A DNA stretch of 64,000 bases, from assembly GCF_027570195.1 (NCBI RefSeq), contig NZ_JAKMUZ010000007.1, forward strand, positions 48,450-112,449, given 5' to 3'. The translations under genes were made by a program, and so were the position numbers. Below the pieces are notes generated by a model. That model was given only the letters and a program-made list of their open reading frames with translations, was not told the origin of the DNA and searched no databases. This DNA comes from Corynebacterium yonathiae (GTDB lineage Bacteria; Actinomycetota; Actinomycetes; Mycobacteriales; Mycobacteriaceae). Position 1 is the first letter of the stretch; each line of letters starts with the position of its first letter. This document shows positions 52,321 to 60,207 of this stretch, piece after piece.

Positions 52321-52371
52321 AGCACCACTCTCCCTATAGTGATTAGAAACACAATTAGTCGAGAGGGTGCT
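52321..52371. promoter_or_regulatory. Long inverted repeat around the Nramp-like gene promoter
   Basis: AGCACC-A-CTCTC (52321-52332) is inverted as GAGAGGGTGCT (52361-52371), directly before the ATG at 52372. Between them lies CCCTATAGTGATT, a plausible -10 (TATAGT). The arms flank the promoter, so a repressor or metal sensor binding both arms is possible. Confidence 0.45.
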
Positions 52372-53649
52372 ATGAGCCAGACCAGTGAATCAAGTTCTGC
52401 AAGGCACGACACCGAAACAACCGACCAGGCCAGAGTGAAATGGACCTTAGTCGGTCCGGGATTAGTGGCCGCAGCAACAGGTGTCGGCGCAGCTGACCTA
52501 GTTGCCACCATGATTGCCGGCCAACGTTTTGGCTATGCGCTCCTGTGGGCGGTCATTATCGGTACGGTTATGAAGATCGTGCTGGTCGAAGGCGTCGGAC
52601 GGTATAGCCTTGCCACCGGAAACACAATGTTCCACGGCTGGCGTGAGTTAGGCCGGTGGACTTCTTGGCATTTCGTCCCCTATATCGTTATTTGGGGTCT
52701 CGTCTACGGTGCTGCGTCGATGTCCGGAGCGGGTCTCGCGCTCAGCGCTCTCTTCCCGGGAACCAGCCTTGAGATGTGGGCAATTGTTTCCGGAATAGCT
52801 TGTTTTGCCCTGACCTGGCTTGGCCAGTACCAGCTTTTTGAGAAACTATCGGCCATCTTGGTCGGGATTATGTTTGTCACTGTAGTGGGCATCGCCGCCA
52901 TTACTGCCCCTAACCTTCCCGAAGTAATTGCAGGTTTAGTACCACGGATTCCGGATGGATCCTTCGTCTATGTACTATCCATCGCCGGCGGAGTCGGCGG
53001 AACAATTACGCTTGCCGCCTACGGCTACTGGCTGCGTGAAAAGGAATGGTACACGCCAAAATGGATGAAGGTTATGCGCATGGATAATGCAGTAGCCTAC
53101 GCCGTTACCGGTATTTTTGTTCTAGCTACACTGGCCCTCGGCGCCGAGCTTCTCTACAGCGCAAACGTCGCCGTATCCGATAACGACCAGGGACTCGTTG
53201 ATATGTCAGATGTCCTCGCGGAACGCTACGGAACTTTCATATCCAAATTGTTCATAGTCGGGTTCTTTTCTGCCGCGTTCTCTTCCTGCCTTGGAGTGTG
53301 GAACGGTGTGTCTCTTATGTTCGCTGACTACATTGGCCACCTCAAAAAGATTCCGCAAGACGATCCCCGAACGAGTACGGGTGGAAAATACTACCGAGCG
53401 TATCTCATCTGGCTGACCTTTCCGCCAATGTTGCTACTTCTCCTTGGTAAGCCGACTGGGCTCATCATCGCCTACGGAGTCCTTGGTGCCCTTTTCATGC
53501 CTTTCTTAGGCCTTACTCTGTTGGTCCTGTTAAATACCAAGCACACTCCAAAGCAATGGAGAAATGGCTGGTTCGTCAACACCTTGATGGCGATTATCTC
53601 CGCCGCCTTCGTTTATCTATGTGTCTCCCAGGTGGCTGAAGTTTTCTAG
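52372..53649 (+). CDS. Nramp-family transporter lacking DPGN and MPH motifs
   Basis: The 425-residue protein has 11 membrane segments in the LeuT-like Nramp fold. The usual TM1 metal site DPGN is replaced by ATGVGAAD (near residue 38), and TM6 has SIAGGVGGT instead of the MPH motif. Such proteins are known as Nramp-related transporters that may move Mg2+, aluminium or other substrates; the substrate here cannot be assigned. It is downstream of the Nudix-helicase pair and reads in the same direction. Confidence 0.8.
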   Translation: MSQTSESSSARHDTETTDQARVKWTLVGPGLVAAATGVGAADLVATMIAGQRFGYALLWAVIIGTVMKIVLVEGVGRYSLATGNTMFHGWRELGRWTSWHFVPYIVIWGLVYGAASMSGAGLALSALFPGTSLEMWAIVSGIACFALTWLGQYQLFEKLSAILVGIMFVTVVGIAAITAPNLPEVIAGLVPRIPDGSFVYVLSIAGGVGGTITLAAYGYWLREKEWYTPKWMKVMRMDNAVAYAVTGIFVLATLALGAELLYSANVAVSDNDQGLVDMSDVLAERYGTFISKLFIVGFFSAAFSSCLGVWNGVSLMFADYIGHLKKIPQDDPRTSTGGKYYRAYLIWLTFPPMLLLLLGKPTGLIIAYGVLGALFMPFLGLTLLVLLNTKHTPKQWRNGWFVNTLMAIISAAFVYLCVSQVAEVF

Positions 53650-53664
53650 CCGAAACACAAATTC

Positions 53665-54906
53665 CTACTTCCCCTGCGGCACCCGCTCCGGCTTATTCCC
53701 TACCTCAGCATGCGGGTCGCGGCCGAATGACCAGGCAATGATGCCGATGAAGGCAATGGCACCGCAAACGGTGAAGGCGAGGGGGAAGCCGGAGGCGTCG
53801 GCAAGCAGGCCGATGAGCATGGGGCCTAGGATTTGGCCGAAGTCTCCTGCCATCTGGAAGGTGGAAAGGACCTTGCCACCGGAGCGGTCATTGCCCACAA
53901 TATCGGCCACGGCTGCCTGTTGGGAGGGGTTGATAAGTCCAGAAGACGCGCCGGCAAAGGCGGAAATCAGCAGCAAGAACCACACGCTAGTAGCCATGCC
54001 CATGAGCACCATGAAGATGGCCGAGCCGACAAGGCCGATGAGGATGAGCGGCTTGCGTCCGTGAATATCGGACCACTTGCCGGAAAATTGCAGGACGATG
54101 GCGTTACCGGCGGCAAAGACCGCAAGTGCGAGGCCGGATGCGGCCGCGCCATTATGGAAGATGGAAGCGGCAAAAAGGGGCAGCACAGATACCCGCACAC
54201 CCATGTTGATCCAGCTGTGCGCAAAGTTGGAGGTCAAAACCGCACGGTAGGCGGTATCGTTCCAAGCTTCATGCAGACGCATTGGCGGCAGCTTCTGCTG
54301 GCTTGCCTGCGTGTGATTAACGCGGGGCATTTGCCACCACACAACCAACGCGGCAAGTGCTACACCCACGCCATAGATAAAAAATGGCCACCGAAAGCCC
54401 AAAAAGGACAAACCAGCACCGAGCACCGGGCCCGCAACATTGCCAAGAAGGAAGGCTGTGGCATAGGTGGCAGAGCATTTGCCGCGAATCGTCGGTGGCG
54501 ACATGCGCACGATAAGCCCCATGGCAGAGACTGTAAACATGGTTGAGCCGATACCGGCTACAGCGCGCAGAGCCACGATATGCCAGTAGCTTTGGGCGAT
54601 AGAGACGAGGCCCGTGGTGACCGCGACGGTCATGAGCCCAATGAGATAGACGCGGCGCGAGCCGACGCGATCCACCAACGAGCCGGACATTGGCGCGAAG
54701 ATAAGGCGCGAGGCAGCAAAGATGGAAACCACTAGGCCGGCAGCGGCCATGGAGACATCGAAGCTCACCACGAATTGCGGCAAGAGCGGGGCGATGAGGC
54801 CATAGCCCAAAGCGATAATGAAGGCGGCGGTGACCATGACCCAGATTTCGCGCGGGATTTTGGGCGCTTCCTCGCGTTCTGCTTCCCCACTGTGTGTATT
54901 CATCAT
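53665..54906 (-). CDS. Major facilitator superfamily transporter (drug efflux type)
   Basis: The 413-residue protein has 12 membrane segments, with the MFS loop signature SGSLVDRVGSRR (variant of GxLaDrxGrkr) near residue 75 and the second-half equivalent SGKWSDIHGRKP near residue 278. It is probably a multidrug or metabolite efflux pump. Residues 1-20 form a charged N-terminal tail. It faces the unrelated hypothetical gene at 55013. Confidence 0.9.
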   Translation of the reverse strand: MMNTHSGEAEREEAPKIPREIWVMVTAAFIIALGYGLIAPLLPQFVVSFDVSMAAAGLVVSIFAASRLIFAPMSGSLVDRVGSRRVYLIGLMTVAVTTGLVSIAQSYWHIVALRAVAGIGSTMFTVSAMGLIVRMSPPTIRGKCSATYATAFLLGNVAGPVLGAGLSFLGFRWPFFIYGVGVALAALVVWWQMPRVNHTQASQQKLPPMRLHEAWNDTAYRAVLTSNFAHSWINMGVRVSVLPLFAASIFHNGAAASGLALAVFAAGNAIVLQFSGKWSDIHGRKPLILIGLVGSAIFMVLMGMATSVWFLLLISAFAGASSGLINPSQQAAVADIVGNDRSGGKVLSTFQMAGDFGQILGPMLIGLLADASGFPLAFTVCGAIAFIGIIAWSFGRDPHAEVGNKPERVPQGK

Positions 54907-55012
54907 ATCGGCTGCAACTCTAATCCTTGCGGTGGTGGAAAGCCATTTCCGAAAGCATTTCGAATATTTGTTCTATTGTCGTGGGGTCGTGTCCAGACTG
55001 AGTTCTAGTGTG

Positions 55013-55537
55013 ATGGCCATGCACAACGTACAAAAGAAGTTTCCCCGTTCCACTGCCATGAACCTGCCACAGTCCGCAACCGAGATTGCTGCGGACTTGC
55101 TCTACCACGAATATGACACCATCAATTCGATCGCAGCCATCATGCACCACCCGCGCTCCCTGGCGCGCCCGACTCCCACTTGGCGCCCACCGATAAAGCA
55201 ACTGCCGACCCCCGCTGGTGGGCCAAGCGGAGAGTACTGCATGAGCATTACCCGCCACCGCGTAGGAAAACGCGTAAAGGCTCGGGTACGCGGTTTTGGT
55301 CAAGACCGAATTCCCGCGTACCTCATCACCATCCGTATTACCGAGAATTTTGGCCAGCCGGTGGAACCTGCCGTGGCCGAAGGCTGGGTGCGCACGCTCG
55401 TGCCCGCAGATTTGGTCAGCGCAGTCCACGAGGTCTCCCGTGGCCCGAACGCCACCTACGTGTGGCTCGTCGATAGTTCTTATCAGCCAGTCCATTCCCC
55501 CGAGTCACTCTTCGCTGGCTTTAGCCAAGCCGCCTAG
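55013..55537 (+). CDS. Hypothetical protein of 174 residues
   Basis: No domain is recognised. The N-terminal half (1-70) is helical and polar; residues 75-110 contain Arg-rich stretches; the C-terminal half is a mixed fold ending FAGFSQAA, with PYAYLITIRIT-like strands. The ATG at 55013 is chosen; an internal ATG at 55019 is close. Its end overlaps the convergent ECF gene by 17 bases. It may be lineage-specific to Corynebacterium. Confidence 0.55.
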   Translation: MAMHNVQKKFPRSTAMNLPQSATEIAADLLYHEYDTINSIAAIMHHPRSLARPTPTWRPPIKQLPTPAGGPSGEYCMSITRHRVGKRVKARVRGFGQDRIPAYLITIRITENFGQPVEPAVAEGWVRTLVPADLVSAVHEVSRGPNATYVWLVDSSYQPVHSPESLFAGFSQAA

Positions 55538-56369
55538 GCGGTCGCGCGCTGTTTCGTTGACTGCGCAGCGTGTCTGGCCCTGCATGCGGGTCAGGCGCGT
55601 GGAGCACCTTCCTCATCACCTCGTGGTTGAAGGTCACCGTGTAGTGCCGGGCGATTGCCTTTGGCATAAAGCGCAGGACCAGGCAGGCGATGAGGACGGT
55701 AAAGACCTTATCTAGAATGTCCGAGGTAAGGCCCTGCAAGATGATGGCCAAGCGCTCGTCTTGGAAAATCATCTCGTAGAACTTAGTGAGGTTTTGTAGC
55801 CCTTTGCGCGGTCGTCCGTTGAAGGAAAAGATGAGCACGTACACGCTCATGACGCCGGATCCGATGCCCATTCCGAGGCCGGAGAAAATGATCCATGACA
55901 GCTTGTTGAATACTCCGCGGCGCGCCAGAATGCCTACGGCAGCGCCGATAAAGATCCCCACGGGCGCAAAGGCGAGATCATAGGCAAAGTACACTCCGCC
56001 CCATACGGTGGTGGTAAGCCCCGTGGCCATGCCCAGCACGGGACCGGCGATGATGGCGACGATGGCGGTGCCCACGGTGTCGAAGAACATCGGCACCTGC
56101 GAGCGCACCGTCAACGAGCCCAACAGCAGGTTGATGGAGGCACCGAAGATGGGATACAGGAGGATGCAGTTAGGCACCAACCCATACTGCGAGGTATATA
56201 GCAGCACCGCGGCCACCAGAAGGAGGACCCAGACGCTGGCGGTCAGGTAGGACTCGAAAGTCACATTTACCGTGGAGTACACCCCAAGGACGGTACAAAA
56301 CCACGCGGCGAGCGAGAGTGCCACGGCTACTACAACAAGGACGTAGCGCCACGTGGTGTCGCGGGTCAT
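55521..56369 (-). CDS. ECF transporter substrate-specificity (S) component-like protein
   Basis: The 282-residue protein has about six membrane segments and ECF S-type sequences: YPIFGASINLLLGSL (near residue 75) and FFDTVGTAIVAIIAGPVLGMATGLTTTVWGG (in pieces, near 95-125). S components bind a vitamin or metal and pair with a separate EcfT-EcfA energising module, which is not in this window. The ATG at 56369 has GAGGAG 9 bases upstream. Its leader can form extended hairpins, see the nearby regulatory entry. Confidence 0.8.
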   Translation of the reverse strand: MTRDTTWRYVLVVVAVALSLAAWFCTVLGVYSTVNVTFESYLTASVWVLLLVAAVLLYTSQYGLVPNCILLYPIFGASINLLLGSLTVRSQVPMFFDTVGTAIVAIIAGPVLGMATGLTTTVWGGVYFAYDLAFAPVGIFIGAAVGILARRGVFNKLSWIIFSGLGMGIGSGVMSVYVLIFSFNGRPRKGLQNLTKFYEMIFQDERLAIILQGLTSDILDKVFTVLIACLVLRFMPKAIARHYTVTFNHEVMRKVLHAPDPHAGPDTLRSQRNSARPPRRLG

Positions 56370-56375
56370 CGCCAA

Positions 56376-56447
56376 GGTCTCCTCCTCACGAGGTCTGGTT
56401 TAGGGCGGATTCCCAGCTGCAAGCTGGGATTGTCCTAAAGCCTAATT
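56376..56447 (-). promoter_or_regulatory. Structured leader of the ECF S-component gene
   Basis: On the minus strand the leader has an outer stem TTTAGG/CCTAAA enclosing a perfect CCCAGCT-TGC-AGCTGGG hairpin, followed by CCTCGTGAGG where CCTC can pair with the GAGG of the ribosome-binding site. This is the shape of a ligand-sensing leader, and S-component genes are often riboswitch-controlled. It does not match a riboswitch class I can name. Confidence 0.5.
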
Positions 56448-56496
56448 GGCGGCGCGCGAAAGTAGCAACACAAAAGGGCCCCTAAAACGGGAAAGG

Positions 56497-56527
56497 CCCA
56501 GCCCGCCGTTGGGAGCGGCGGGCTGGG
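56497..56527 (-). terminator. Terminator of the acidic protein gene
   Basis: CCCAGCCCGCCG (56497-56508) pairs perfectly with CGGCGGGCTGGG (56516-56527) around TTGGGAG. On the minus strand it is 18 bases past the stop at 56546 and is followed by a T-rich stretch. The same DNA lies beyond the structured leader of the ECF gene. Confidence 0.85.
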
Positions 56528-56545
56528 TTATGGGGAAGGCCGGGA

Positions 56546-57394
56546 CTATTTTTCGTCAGCTTCGGGGGCGTCGGATTCGTCGTTCAGGTCGGCATCGTCA
56601 CCGTCCAGGTAATCCTCGTCCTCGTCATCATCATCCTCGCCGAAGATATCGTAAACATCGGGTTCTTCGTAATCTTCGTCATCAAAGGAGACGAGCTGTG
56701 CTTCCCAGTCCAGGGCTTGCTCGGAAACAAGGCCTAGAACATCAAAGAGGCGATCGAAGTCGGTATAGGTGCCAAGCTCGAGGGCCTCGGCGGGAACCTC
56801 CACGATGGGAACATCATCAAACTCGGCGTTATCAAAGAGGGCAAGGCGGTCAGCCTCATCGAGGTCCTCATCCTCTTCATCTACTTCCCAAGCGAGGGAG
56901 ACTGCTTCGTCTTCCATGTCATCCAGATCATCTTCGTCGAAGTCGAAGGCGAGGAAGCGGACGATGGCAGACGGGACGCCGTCGATGGTTTCCACGAGTA
57001 CACGCAGCTCTGAATCGTTAGCCACCTCAGCCACGACGAGGTGCGGGTTGAGCTCATCTTGGGCAAATTCTAGTTCCGCGATGCGCTCATCAGTACCCTC
57101 CAGCAGGTCGCGCAGAACGGTGACCACCTGGTCGGTAGCGATGTGGCGAGACACCGCCTCCACGGCGTCATCAACCGAGAAAGCGACGGAGACAAGAACT
57201 GCCTCAAATTCTTCGTCATCTTCATCAACGTCCGCCGCGGCAATGTAGACGTTTGCTGCGGGAAGAAGCGGATCGATTTCAATAAATTGGATTTCCAGAT
57301 CAGAGGTGATTGGAACGAACATGACGTCATCATTGACGCGGGACTCGATGCCCTCGGCATCCAATGCAGAAGCAATATCTTCGAAAAAGCTCAT
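56546..57394 (-). CDS. Highly acidic hypothetical protein
   Basis: The 282-residue protein is unusually rich in Asp and Glu, with acidic runs near residues 150-185 and at the C-terminus (EDDDDEDEDYLDGDD). It has no membrane segment and no recognised domain; the first 130 residues look like a mixed alpha/beta fold of a YbjN or type III chaperone-like kind, repeated loosely in the second half. A strong terminator follows. The ATG is preceded by a weak GGTGG site. Confidence 0.65.
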   Translation of the reverse strand: MSFFEDIASALDAEGIESRVNDDVMFVPITSDLEIQFIEIDPLLPAANVYIAAADVDEDDEEFEAVLVSVAFSVDDAVEAVSRHIATDQVVTVLRDLLEGTDERIAELEFAQDELNPHLVVAEVANDSELRVLVETIDGVPSAIVRFLAFDFDEDDLDDMEDEAVSLAWEVDEEDEDLDEADRLALFDNAEFDDVPIVEVPAEALELGTYTDFDRLFDVLGLVSEQALDWEAQLVSFDDEDYEEPDVYDIFGEDDDDEDEDYLDGDDADLNDESDAPEADEK

Positions 57395-57475
57395 GGTGGT
57401 TTAAAATCCATCCTTCGGAAGCAGAGGTTCCCACGGTAGGCAAGGCGCCGCCCGCGGTCACTGTGGAGTCTACCG

Positions 57476-59179
57476 TTAATCCCACCCGGATGGTTGAAAG
57501 CCCAAAGATCTCACCAGCTCTGGGCGCCCACTTCCCCACTCCAACATGTGATATCCCTCCCAGGCTTGGCGCTTGAGCTCGTGCGGGGCGTTTTCAATAT
57601 AGGCCTCCGCATCGAAGATCATGGTGGCGCGCTGCTTGGGCCCATAGCGCGGCCAGCTCTTTTCTGGGCGGCCGCCATGAATGAAGGCGGACCAGTGGTG
57701 CTGCATGGTGGCGGTGAGTTCTTCCATCTCCGCACGCGAGCCCCAATTGGTAAGGAAGGACGCGCGCGAGGAATAGGGATCGCCGAAGACGTTGCCCAGC
57801 TCCATCGAGTGCATTGCGCCAAGGCCCAGCCACTTGAGCACGGCAGAAGCGAAGTCAAAGCGATACATCCACGTTGGTGCCACCTGAGCGTGGGCGGTGG
57901 CGGTACGGGTGGAGGGTGCCCAAAAGAGGGCGTCGGCAAGCAGGTGCGCAAAGTCCTCGCGGGCCACGGCACCATCATATGCGGCAACCACCTCAGGAGC
58001 GTGCTGCGGATCAAAGGACGCCAACAGGCGCAAGGCGGCGCGCTCGCGGGAGCTTTGGCGCTGGAAAAGGAATTTGCCAAAGCTAGCCTCGTCCGAGTTC
58101 GTGCCGATTAACAGCGGAATCTGGTGCTGGTGGCCGTTTTCAAAGGCGGCGATGGGGTGTTCCGGAATGAGCTCATCATCCACCGTGGGCGCGTAGCAGG
58201 AATTAAGGTGAATGAGCTCACCAGCACGCCACATCATGGACTGGCCGGAGCGCACCAGATCGGCAAAATTCTCCTGGCGCAGGTCCTCCACCGAGGTGCG
58301 CCGCGGCAAGGCCATGCGGTGAACCAACTCGCGCGCCCACAGGGTGGATTGAGCCCGAGAATGAATCATGGCAATCGGCGGGGACTGCGCGATAGCGCGG
58401 TGGAATAAGCCTTCCGCAGCCGGGCTCGTCATTAGAGTCAGGACCGCCGCACCCCCGGCCGATTCGCCCATGAGGGTAACAGCCTCCGGGTCGCCGCCGA
58501 AAGCCGCGATATTATCCCGCACCCACTGCAACGCCAAGATCTGATCGGCGACCGCTGGATTGGCGCTACAGTCCCCACCTAGGCTGCGTAGATCCAAATA
58601 GCCCAGGGAATTCAGGCGGAAGTTAATAGATACGTAGACCACGTCCATGCGGGTAGCAAGCTCGAAGCCGCGAAGCATAAGCATGTGGGACGAGCCCATG
58701 ATGAAGCTGCCGCCGTGCAGGTAGATCACTACCGGAAGCTTTTCCTCGGTGCGCGGGCGCACGATATCTAAGTGCAAGCAATCCTCGGAGCCGATAATGC
58801 GGTCGGTCCAGGAATACGTGGGCTGCGGGGCCGGCGGACCAAATTGGCTGCAATCACGCACACCCTCCCAGGCCGGGGCAGGTTGCGGGGCGCGGAAGCG
58901 GTTGTCCCCCGCGGTGGTATCTCCAAACGGGATTCCACGCCACGTCAGCACCGGGCCGGCGCTAATGGGACGATCGGTGCGCAAATCCTCTTCGATAACA
59001 CCGCGCACCCAACCAGAGGTGGTACGCACGGTCAGCTCATCTGCCAGGGCATTTTGAGCTTCCTCAAAGGCGCGGCGGGCGCGTTCGTGCGCCTGCTCCG
59101 CTTTCAGGCGCGCCGCCGCGGAAGACTCCTCCGGGAAGACATCTCCGGAATCGCGGTAATTCTCGTGCGGCCTAACCAT
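57476..59179 (-). CDS. Type B carboxylesterase
   Basis: The 567-residue protein is a carboxylesterase/lipase of the alpha/beta-hydrolase fold: SEDCLHLDI near residue 130, YLHGGSF oxyanion region, GESAGG with the catalytic serine near residue 238, TNSDEASFG (Glu) and HSMELGNVFG (His). Residues 15-55 form a helical, charged N-terminal extension. It should hydrolyse carboxylic esters; no signal peptide is visible, so it is likely cytoplasmic. The ATG at 59179 is used; GTG at 59185 is possible. Confidence 0.9.
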   Translation of the reverse strand: MVRPHENYRDSGDVFPEESSAAARLKAEQAHERARRAFEEAQNALADELTVRTTSGWVRGVIEEDLRTDRPISAGPVLTWRGIPFGDTTAGDNRFRAPQPAPAWEGVRDCSQFGPPAPQPTYSWTDRIIGSEDCLHLDIVRPRTEEKLPVVIYLHGGSFIMGSSHMLMLRGFELATRMDVVYVSINFRLNSLGYLDLRSLGGDCSANPAVADQILALQWVRDNIAAFGGDPEAVTLMGESAGGAAVLTLMTSPAAEGLFHRAIAQSPPIAMIHSRAQSTLWARELVHRMALPRRTSVEDLRQENFADLVRSGQSMMWRAGELIHLNSCYAPTVDDELIPEHPIAAFENGHQHQIPLLIGTNSDEASFGKFLFQRQSSRERAALRLLASFDPQHAPEVVAAYDGAVAREDFAHLLADALFWAPSTRTATAHAQVAPTWMYRFDFASAVLKWLGLGAMHSMELGNVFGDPYSSRASFLTNWGSRAEMEELTATMQHHWSAFIHGGRPEKSWPRYGPKQRATMIFDAEAYIENAPHELKRQAWEGYHMLEWGSGRPELVRSLGFQPSGWD

Positions 59180-59295
59180 ACTCACTAGCTTAGGTGGCCT
59201 GCACGCCCCCGGCGATCTGACTGCGACGCGACGGCACATTAATAGAGCCTTTACTATGCTGGGCTCCGATAAGTTTTAGCGAAGGAGAAGGACAC

Positions 59296-60030
59296 ATGGG
59301 TTTATTCACTAAAGACAAGAAAAACAACTCGACCAAGGTCGAAACCCTCGATACCTATGACATTGATCCGGAAGATACCAACCGCTTTACCTCTGCACTG
59401 CTCAACTCCCTGGATCGTGCGGTAGCCGTGCAATCTGGGGTCATCAGCAAGTATGTCGAGGGCCTGAAAAAGCGCAATAAGAACGCTCCCCCGCAGCAGC
59501 TGCAGCAGCTCATTGACAAGCACTTCCTCAATATCACCTCCGGCACTGGCGCGGCTGCCGGTGCTTCCGCCGCCATCCCAGGCGTTGGGTTGGTTACCGG
59601 AGCGGCCACCATCGCCGGCGAATCCGTAGTCTTCTTGGAAGCCGCGGCCTGGTATATCTTGGCGTCGTCCTACCTGCGTGGCGATGATATTAAGTCCCCC
59701 GAGCGCCGCCGTGCCCTTGTACTTCTCGTCCTGACCGGCTCCAAGGGCTCTGCATTGGTCGATACCTTTGTGGGCGATCTCAATAGCGTATCCGGCATGC
59801 GCTCGGCAGCTACCCTGTCGCGTTTCTCCGGACCGACACTTTCTGGCATCAACGGGCGATTGACCAAGCTTTTTACCAAGCAAGTCACCAAACGCTTGAA
59901 GTGGGCGTGGGTAAGCAAGCTCATGCCCATGGGCATCGGTGCGATGCTAGGCACCACCGCCAACCGCAAGCTGGCCAAGCAGGTTATCGAGCACGCCAGC
60001 GAGCAGCTTTCGCCGCTCACCCAAGCCTAG
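59296..60030 (+). CDS. EcsC-like membrane-associated protein
   Basis: The 244-residue protein has a polar N-terminus, an amphipathic region, and a glycine/alanine-rich hydrophobic hairpin (GTGAAAGASAAIPGVGLVTG, in pieces, near residues 92-112) typical of EcsC-like proteins. A GAAGGAG-type site precedes the ATG. Function is unknown; the family may affect membrane stability. It lies upstream of odhA with a large structured spacer. Confidence 0.7.
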   Translation: MGLFTKDKKNNSTKVETLDTYDIDPEDTNRFTSALLNSLDRAVAVQSGVISKYVEGLKKRNKNAPPQQLQQLIDKHFLNITSGTGAAAGASAAIPGVGLVTGAATIAGESVVFLEAAAWYILASSYLRGDDIKSPERRRALVLLVLTGSKGSALVDTFVGDLNSVSGMRSAATLSRFSGPTLSGINGRLTKLFTKQVTKRLKWAWVSKLMPMGIGAMLGTTANRKLAKQVIEHASEQLSPLTQA

Positions 60031-60053
60031 GGGTAGCCAGGAACCTTCAAGTG

Positions 60054-60097
60054 GGGCCTTTGATACCCCTGACATAGTGAGTTTCGGGGTATGGCCC
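60054..60097. promoter_or_regulatory. Long stem structure upstream of odhA
   Basis: GGGCC (60054-60058) and ATACCCC (60063-60069) pair with GGGGTAT (60086-60092) and GGCCC (60093-60097), with TTTG bulged and a 16-base loop. It lies 24-67 bases past the EcsC-like stop and about 110-150 bases before odhA. It may be an odhA leader element or a terminator without T run. Confidence 0.4.
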
Positions 60098-60207
60098 GTA
60101 TCATGTAGGAAGACTCTTTGGCGGGTGACGTATGCGCTCGTACAAAGGCCGCACTAAAGTCGAATAAACGACCATTTTAAAGCAGAGAAATGAGGCGAAT
60201 ACCTGCC

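Noticed and set aside
48545..53649. Prophage or integrative element spanning the Nudix-helicase-Nramp region
   Set aside because: No integrase, tRNA junction or flanking direct repeat was seen; composition alone is not enough to draw element ends.
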